Made by a program: the position numbers and the translations under genes. A stretch of DNA of 58,576 nt. It comes from Kiloniellales bacterium (lineage in GTDB: Bacteria > Pseudomonadota > Alphaproteobacteria > Kiloniellales > JAKSBE01). The stretch is from NCBI GenBank assembly GCA_028282935.1, contig JANQGU010000114.1, forward strand, positions 1 through 58,576. Reading direction: 5' to 3'. Positions 53,650-58,576 of the stretch are shown piece by piece; the stretch's first letter is position 1, and each line of letters begins with the position of its first letter. A model generated the notes under the pieces. The model worked only from the letters and a program-made list of their open reading frames with translations, searched no databases and was not told the DNA's origin.

Positions 53650-54750
53650 ATGAAGGTCGACCCATACAGGCCCCACTTGGCCGTGCTCGGCATGGCGTTC
53701 CTCGGTCTTTGCGCGGCGCTGCCGGCTCAGGCCGCGGACAGCCTGACCGTGGTCTCCTGGGGCGGCGCCTACACCAGGAGCCAGGTCGAGGCCTACCACA
53801 AGCCCTTCACCGCCAGGACCGGCATCCCGGTCCGTTCCGAGAACCACGAGGGCGGCCTGGCCAGGATCAAGGCCCAGGTCGAGGCCGGCGAGGTGACCTG
53901 GGACGTCGTCGATCTGGTGCTCTCCGACATCGTGCGCGGCTGCGAGGAGGGGCTGCTGGAGCCCCTGGACCTCGACCTGCTGCCGCCGGCGCCGAACGGG
54001 AGGTCGGCGCGCGACGACTTCGTGGCGGGCACCCTGCACGAGTGCGGCGTCGGAAGCGTCGTCTGGTCGACGATCTTCGCCTACGACGACACCAAGTTCC
54101 CAGGGGCCAAGCCGGCCAGCATCGAGGACCTCTTCGACACCGGGACCTTCCCGGGCAAGCGCGGCCTGCGCCGAACGCCCAGGGTCAACCTGGAGTTCGC
54201 CCTGATGGCCGACGGCGTGCCGGCGGCCAAGGTCTACGAGCTCCTGGCCACCGAGGAAGGCATCGACCGGGCCTTCGCCAAGCTCGACAGCATCAAGGAC
54301 GACATCGTCTGGTGGATCGCCGGCGCCCAGCCGCCGCAGCTTCTGGCCGACGGCGAGGTGGTCATGACGACGGCCTACAACGGTCCGATCTTCAATGCCC
54401 AGGTGCAGGACCGGCAGCCCTTCGTGATCGTCTGGGACGGCCAGATCTGGGACATCGATCTCTGGGCCATTCCCAAGGGGGCCCGGAACCGGGACGCCGC
54501 CATGGCCTTCATCAGCTTCGCCACCAACACCCAGCGCCTGGCCGCCCAGGCCTCCTGGATCTCCTATGGTCCGGTTCGGCAGTCGTCGATCCCTCTGATC
54601 GGCAGCCACGCCGAAGCGGGCATTCCGATGCGGGCGCTGATACCCACGGCGCCGGAGAACTTCCAGACCGCCCTGCAGAGCGACTTCGAGTTCTGGACCG
54701 ACTACCAGGACGACCTGAAGGAGCGCTTCGACGCCTGGCTATCCGAGTGA
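53650..54750 (+). CDS. PotD-type periplasmic substrate-binding protein (copy 2)
   Basis: 366 residues, ATG at 53650 behind GGGAG. Clear paralogue of the protein at 50133-51233: same length, same mature start (SLTVVSWGGAYTRSQVEAYHKPFTARTG), same WEAGAQPPQLLADGE-like hinge (here WIAGAQPPQLLADGE), but a different signal peptide. Even the upstream leaders share AGGGAGTT. A duplicated binding protein suggests the transporter has two ligands or two affinities. Confidence 0.92.
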   Translation: MKVDPYRPHLAVLGMAFLGLCAALPAQAADSLTVVSWGGAYTRSQVEAYHKPFTARTGIPVRSENHEGGLARIKAQVEAGEVTWDVVDLVLSDIVRGCEEGLLEPLDLDLLPPAPNGRSARDDFVAGTLHECGVGSVVWSTIFAYDDTKFPGAKPASIEDLFDTGTFPGKRGLRRTPRVNLEFALMADGVPAAKVYELLATEEGIDRAFAKLDSIKDDIVWWIAGAQPPQLLADGEVVMTTAYNGPIFNAQVQDRQPFVIVWDGQIWDIDLWAIPKGARNRDAAMAFISFATNTQRLAAQASWISYGPVRQSSIPLIGSHAEAGIPMRALIPTAPENFQTALQSDFEFWTDYQDDLKERFDAWLSE

Positions 54751-54771
54751 GGTCTGCGTGCCCGGCGGCCG

Positions 54772-57093
54772 TCAGCGCTGCTGCCGGCGCCAGCGGTCGA
54801 CCACGGCGTCGATGAAGGCGCTGTCGCCCGTGTCGGCCTTCCAGGTGTGCGAGAAGGGCGCGGTTCCGCTCAGGGGCCGGTACTCCCGCGGCAGCTCGTC
54901 GAAGCAGATGCGCACCGGCACCGGGACGCCTTCGCCGACCGCGATCGCCTCGGCGGTGCGCAACAGCGGCAGGAAGTACATCAGACCCTCGGCCGATTCC
55001 GACAGGGTGCTGCGCACGAACTCCTGGTCCTTGCTGTTGCTCATCCTCAGCGAGAAGATCGTGTTGCACTGGGACAGGATGTCGCTGTCCAGCTCGGAGG
55101 GTCGCTGGGTGATGACGCAGAGGGAGACGCCGTATTTGCGGCCCTCCTTGGCGATCCGCGACATGGCCCGCTTGGTCGGCTCGAAGCCGAGGCCGGGGTT
55201 CTGCGGCGCGTAGCGGTGCGCCTCCTCGCAGACGAAGAGGATCGGCAGGGCCCGGTCGCTCCAGATCGCGAAGTCGAAGGTCATGCGGCAGAGCACCGAG
55301 ACCACGACGTTCAGGATCTCCGAGGGCACGCCCGAGAGGTCGATGATGGTGATCGGCCGGCCCCGCACCGGGATCCGGAAGATCCGCGAGATGATCTGCG
55401 ACATGTTGTCGCGCAGGGCGACCGAGCCGAACATGAAGGAGAAGCGGGAGTCGGCCTGCAGCGCCTTCAGCCGGGCCTTCAGCCGCATGTAGGGCCCGAG
55501 GTCCTCGGGCTTCTCGAGCTTGCCGATGATCTCGTCGATGAGCTGGATCAGGTAGTTGAAGCGGTAGGGTACCGGCGTGTCCGCGGTGACGTAGCGGTGG
55601 TCCTCGGCGTCGCCCAGGAACTGCCGCTTGGCGATGGGGATCAGCTCGTTGAGGATCGAGGCCTCGATGGCGTCCGGGCTGGTCTTGCGGCCCAGGACGA
55701 CCTCGACGAACTCCTCGAAGTTGAACAGCCAGAAGGGCAGCTCCAGGGTGCCCGGGTCGATCAGCTCGGCCATCTCGCCGAAGGCGCGGTGGTACTCGTT
55801 GTGGGGGTCCAGCAGGACCACGTGGCCGCTCTGATGCTCCTGCAGGATCTGGCGCAGGATCAGCGCGACGGCGCAGGACTTGCCCGAGCCGGTGGTGCCA
55901 AGCAGGGCGAAGTGCTTGCCCAGCAGGTCGTCGACGGCGACGCAGGCCGGCAGGCGCCGGTCCTGATGGATGCTGCCGATCCGGACCTTGTTGGCATCCG
56001 GGCTGGCGAAGACGATCCCGAGGTCTTCCTGATCGGCATGAAAGACGCCGTCGCCGAGGGAGGGGAAGGAGGTGACGCCGCGCTGGAAGCCCAGCCGGCG
56101 GCCGCGCTCGTTGATCTGGGTCTCGCCCAGGAGCTCCAGCTCGACGACCCGGACCTCGGGCTGCGTGGGATCCTGGGAGGGCACCGGGATCGAGAGCCCG
56201 GCGACCAGGCCGAAGACCACGCTGGTCTCGGTGCGCATGGTGACCAGCTTGCCGATCTCCAGGCCGCAGGACTGGTTCCGGCCGCCGCTGACGTCGCCTT
56301 CAAGCAGGGCCACCGCCTGGGCGCCCGAGACCGAGACCACCCGGCCGACCCTGGCCTGCGGGACCGGGGACTGGCAGGGCTGGGCGCCGGACGGGCTCGC
56401 GGCCGGAGGCTGGGCGGCCGCCGGCGGAGTCGAGGCCGCAGCGGGGCCCGTGCCCGGGCTCGTCTCGGCGGGTGCTCCGGGGTCCGAGGCTGGGGGCTGC
56501 GGCCCGGTCTCGGCGCGCGCGAGCGAGGAGGCCATCTCGTTGGCCGCGGCCTGCAGCCTGGCGTAGCGCGCGTGCGGTTCGTTCCGTGCCGCGCCGCCGG
56601 CCGGGTCCGGCGGGGGGCTCGGCGGCACGGTTTCCATGGGCTCGGCCGAGGCCGCGGTTTCCATGGGTTCGGCCGGGGCAGCGGTTTCCATGGGTTCGGA
56701 CGGGGCCGCGGTCTCCAGGGGCTCGGCCGGGGCCGTGGTCTCCAGGGGCTCGACCGGGGCCGTGGTCTCCAGGGGCTCGGCCGGGGGCGTGGTCTCGGCG
56801 GGCGCCTGCGTGGCTGGCACCGCCGCCGCGGCCACGGTGGCGGGCGCCGCCGGGCGTGGCATCGGGGTGTTCGGGTAGGGACTCGGGACGGCGGAGGGCG
56901 CCGCCGTTGCGCCGGCGCCCGGGTCCGCTGCGGCGGCCGGCTTGGACTCCGTTGTCGGCGCGGGCGCCTGAGGCGGGCTCTGCGGCTCGACCGGCTCGGT
57001 CGCGTCCTCGGCTAGGGGAGGGGTGGGGGGCTGGGGGGCTGGCCGTCCATCCATGGCTTTTCTTCTTTCGCTTTCATTCTTGCTTGCGGCCAT
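54772..57093 (-). CDS. HerA/FtsK-like ATP-binding protein with long disordered N-terminus
   Basis: 773 residues from ATG 57093 (an ATG at 57051 is possible). Residues 1-240 are Pro/Ala/Thr-rich and include six 9-residue repeats (105-158). A HerA barrel-like domain follows (about 245-345: ARVGRVVSVSGAQAVALLEGDV). Walker A is GTTGSGKSC (399-407); LLDPHNEYHRAF, and Walker B VCEEAHRY (about 621-628), then CVITQRPSELDSDILSQCNT. HerA-type hexameric pumps move DNA, with the NurA nuclease in archaea; no nuclease gene is next to it. The long unfolded N-terminus is unusual for the family. Confidence 0.87.
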   Translation of the reverse strand: MAASKNESERRKAMDGRPAPQPPTPPLAEDATEPVEPQSPPQAPAPTTESKPAAAADPGAGATAAPSAVPSPYPNTPMPRPAAPATVAAAAVPATQAPAETTPPAEPLETTAPVEPLETTAPAEPLETAAPSEPMETAAPAEPMETAASAEPMETVPPSPPPDPAGGAARNEPHARYARLQAAANEMASSLARAETGPQPPASDPGAPAETSPGTGPAAASTPPAAAQPPAASPSGAQPCQSPVPQARVGRVVSVSGAQAVALLEGDVSGGRNQSCGLEIGKLVTMRTETSVVFGLVAGLSIPVPSQDPTQPEVRVVELELLGETQINERGRRLGFQRGVTSFPSLGDGVFHADQEDLGIVFASPDANKVRIGSIHQDRRLPACVAVDDLLGKHFALLGTTGSGKSCAVALILRQILQEHQSGHVVLLDPHNEYHRAFGEMAELIDPGTLELPFWLFNFEEFVEVVLGRKTSPDAIEASILNELIPIAKRQFLGDAEDHRYVTADTPVPYRFNYLIQLIDEIIGKLEKPEDLGPYMRLKARLKALQADSRFSFMFGSVALRDNMSQIISRIFRIPVRGRPITIIDLSGVPSEILNVVVSVLCRMTFDFAIWSDRALPILFVCEEAHRYAPQNPGLGFEPTKRAMSRIAKEGRKYGVSLCVITQRPSELDSDILSQCNTIFSLRMSNSKDQEFVRSTLSESAEGLMYFLPLLRTAEAIAVGEGVPVPVRICFDELPREYRPLSGTAPFSHTWKADTGDSAFIDAVVDRWRRQQR
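56620..56781 (-). repeat. Six tandem 27-base repeats inside the HerA-like gene
   Basis: The protein repeat is AEPLETTAP, VEPLETTAP, AEPLETAAP, SEPMETAAP, AEPMETAAS, AEPMETVPP. The DNA copies differ by a few bases, mostly at third positions and at the Leu/Met codon. Such arrays change length easily by slippage, so number may vary between strains. Confidence 0.92.
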
Positions 57094-57109
57094 GGCGCCC
57101 GGTCGAAGG

Positions 57110-57994
57110 TCAGGCGGCGATGGCCAGAACCCGCTCGCTCGGCAGACGGACCGTGACCTCGGTACCCCGGCCGAGCTCGCTGTCGATCGACAGTTCGCCG
57201 CCGTGCAGCTCGATCAGGCCCTTCGTCAGGGGCAGGCCGAGCCCCGTGCCTTCAACGGTCAGGCCGGCTTGGCTCCTGACCTGCTCGAAGGGCGCCAAGG
57301 CCCGCGGGATGTCCTGGACCGCGATCCCGATCCCGGTGTCGGAGATCCGGAACACCAAGGCGCCGTCCCCTTCGAGGAAGGTCTCGAGGCAGACCCTGCC
57401 GCCGTGCGGCGTGAACTTCACCGCATTGGACAGCAGGTTCGTGAGGATCTGCTTAAGCTTGCGTTCATCTGCACGCAGAGGTGGCAGGTCGCCGTCGAGG
57501 GCATGGGACAGCTCCAGGCCGCGCTCCAGGGCGCTGTCCCTCACGAAGGTAAGGCTGGCCTCGACCACGGCGGCGACCTCGACCAGCCGGTCCTCCAGAT
57601 CGAGCTTGCCGGCCTCGACCTTGGCCAGGTCCAGGACGTCGTTGATCAACTCAAGGAGGTGCCGGCCGGAGGCGCTGATGTCCCTGGCATACTCGCGATA
57701 CCTGGCGAGGCCGTCGTCGCCCAGCAGCACCATCATCTCGGAGAAGCCGATGATGGCGTTGAGCGGCGTCCGGAGCTCGTGGCTCATGCTGGCGAGGAAG
57801 GCGGTCTTGGCCTGATCGGCGGCCTGCGCCTGGTGCATGGCGTCGCGGGCCTGCTCCGCGGCGAGCTCCGCCTCCTTCTTGGCGGCCAGCAGGGCGGCCT
57901 GCGAGCGCCCGCGCTCGACAAGCAGACCGAGCTCCGTGCTGTAGCGTTGCAAGAGGGAGTTGCGTGCCGGGGTCCTGGAGCGGTGCTGGAGCAT
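57110..57994 (-). CDS. Sensor histidine kinase (HisKA/HATPase)
   Basis: 294 residues from the ATG at 57994 (a TTG at 58039 would add 15). A coiled coil (AAKKEAELAAEQARDAMHQAQAADQAK) leads to the H box ASMSHELRTPLNAIIGFSEMM (His72), then N box NLLSNAVKF, G1 DTGIGI and G2 GTGLGLPL. There is no membrane segment, PAS domain or receiver domain, so the input must come from a partner. It probably forms an operon with the HerA-like gene, 16 bases downstream. Confidence 0.9.
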   Translation of the reverse strand: MLQHRSRTPARNSLLQRYSTELGLLVERGRSQAALLAAKKEAELAAEQARDAMHQAQAADQAKTAFLASMSHELRTPLNAIIGFSEMMVLLGDDGLARYREYARDISASGRHLLELINDVLDLAKVEAGKLDLEDRLVEVAAVVEASLTFVRDSALERGLELSHALDGDLPPLRADERKLKQILTNLLSNAVKFTPHGGRVCLETFLEGDGALVFRISDTGIGIAVQDIPRALAPFEQVRSQAGLTVEGTGLGLPLTKGLIELHGGELSIDSELGRGTEVTVRLPSERVLAIAA

Positions 57995-58302
57995 TTCTGT
58001 CCCGTGACGTTGCCGAGGCAATATCGCGGCCAGCGCCAAAAAAACTGTTAAAAGCAGAGATAGTTCTTTTGGAGTATAGCCTAAAACAAGGCCCGTTCTA
58101 TTTTTGAGAGATATTTCGGATATTTGCCCGAAGTTGGTTAAACAAAAAAGAAGCCCCGCAAGTCGTGGCTGCGGGGCTTCTCGCTACGGCATAGAAGAAT
58201 GGGAGGGGAAGTGCTGTGAACTCCCGGAACCCAACATAGGCAAATTTTCTTGAGAAGCGGTTAAGCTTAACGCCGCCCGGTCCGCCGGCGTCCCAGCGCC
58301 TT
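57995..58302. other. Intergenic region with terminator
   Basis: AT-richer stretch upstream of the kinase gene (58030-58150), where its promoter should lie. The hairpin terminator is listed separately. No gene. TTAAGCTTAA at 58261-58270 is a perfect palindrome. Confidence 0.5.
58149..58181 (-). terminator. Rho-independent terminator
   Basis: A perfect twelve-base stem (AGAAGCCCCGCA / TGCGGGGCTTCT) with a nine-base loop. On the minus strand it is followed by TTTTTT (58144-58149), so it stops transcripts coming from the right and shields the kinase gene from read-through. The plus strand lacks a T run. Confidence 0.88.
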
Positions 58303-58576
58303 ATACCAAGGAGCATTGATAATGACTCATTTGACCGGGTTTGCGTGCCCGCCCGCCAGGCGCGCTTCGCGCAGCGGTGCGTTGTACCGTAAGCGGAGCG
58401 CAACGCCGCGGGCGGGCTCGTAAACCCGGCCTGCGGTGGCGCGCGGCGGCCCGCCGGGTGCGTTGCGACCCCCGACCGCCCCTGGGCCCGATGCGATGGC
58501 ATCGCGCTGCGGGCCGCGCCTGCCCGGCGGGCCGCCGCGCGCCATCAAATGGGTCATTATCAATGCTCCTTGGTAT
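58303..58576. mobile_element. Element with 32-base terminal inverted repeats (MITE-like)
   Basis: The arms are 58303-58334 (starts ATACCAAGG) and 58545-58576 (ends CCTTGGTAT), matching at 31 of 32 bases. Next to the right arm a second perfect 22-base inverted repeat (58437-58458 with 58523-58544) gives an inner hairpin. The element has no plausible coding gene and is 274 bases long, as for non-autonomous miniature elements. The last arm ends at the last base of the window, so target duplications cannot be checked and the right border is uncertain. Confidence 0.75.

Noticed and set aside
54847..57015. Plus-strand open frame of about 720 codons over the HerA-like gene
   Set aside because: Its C-terminal Gly/Arg-rich part mirrors the Pro/Ala repeats of the true gene.
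1..58576. tRNA, rRNA, CRISPR arrays and intact IS transposases
   Set aside because: None was recognised by eye; no regularly spaced repeat arrays or transposase motifs seen. A covariance-model search was not possible.

Overview
The window is high-GC bacterial chromosome, most like an alphaproteobacterium of the Rhodospirillales/Kiloniellales type. The reasons are the uniformly G/C-ending codons, short intergenic gaps with GGAGG-type ribosome sites, an MlaEFD-type lipid transporter with an N-terminal STAS domain, DcaP-like porin, PotABCD-type ABC importers and a PA2778/PA2779 pair. The genus is not determined. No tRNA, rRNA, CRISPR array or intact transposase was seen.

Layout. 1-9.7 kb: the end of a molybdenum hydroxylase large subunit; a class III nucleotidyl cyclase/TPR gene broken by a frameshift; a periplasmic binding protein; a DUF3326 protein; then small metabolic and stress genes (aldo/keto reductase, GNAT, OsmC, patatin). 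9.9-14.2 kb: the most unusual part. On the minus strand lie an XRE regulator, a 66-residue ORF coupled by ATGA to a PatA/PatG-type (cyanobactin maturase family) S8 protease, and then a run of very short genes. Two of these are clear paralogues with an almost identical N-terminus and a divergent hydrophobic Gly/Ala-rich C-terminus. This looks like a RiPP-type precursor/protease locus with no YcaO, radical SAM, lanthionine synthetase or obvious transporter beside it. 14.7-23.5 kb: an EF-hand protein, a K+-channel-like membrane protein, a three-gene RND efflux operon, and four small secreted proteins. 23.8-27.4 kb: a four-gene Mla/MCE lipid ABC transporter. 27.5-31.4 kb: an AraC regulator, a second EF-hand protein, a porin and a small lipoprotein.

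31.5-44.2 kb is a continuous co-directional energy block. It holds a complete arginine deiminase pathway (ArcD-like antiporter, arginine deiminase, ornithine carbamoyltransferase, carbamate kinase) followed directly by a minimal V/A-type ATPase in the order B-D-I-K-E-(DUF2764-like)-A. The first part yields ATP and ammonia from arginine. The second can spend ATP to pump ions, or make ATP from an ion gradient. The adjacency suggests they work together under oxygen limitation or acid stress.

44.3-46.5 kb is a less GC-rich patch with a cyclopropane-fatty-acid synthase and a relic of an acetate kinase gene. 46.5-48.4 kb carries the PA2779/PA2778-like pair and a small unknown. 48.8-54.8 kb is a PotABCD-type ABC importer with two closely related binding proteins. 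54.8-58.0 kb holds a HerA/FtsK-like ATPase with a repeat-rich N-terminus, preceded by a sensor histidine kinase. The last 430 bases contain a strong bidirectional hairpin terminator and a 274-base element bounded by 32-base inverted repeats, which runs exactly to the end of the window.
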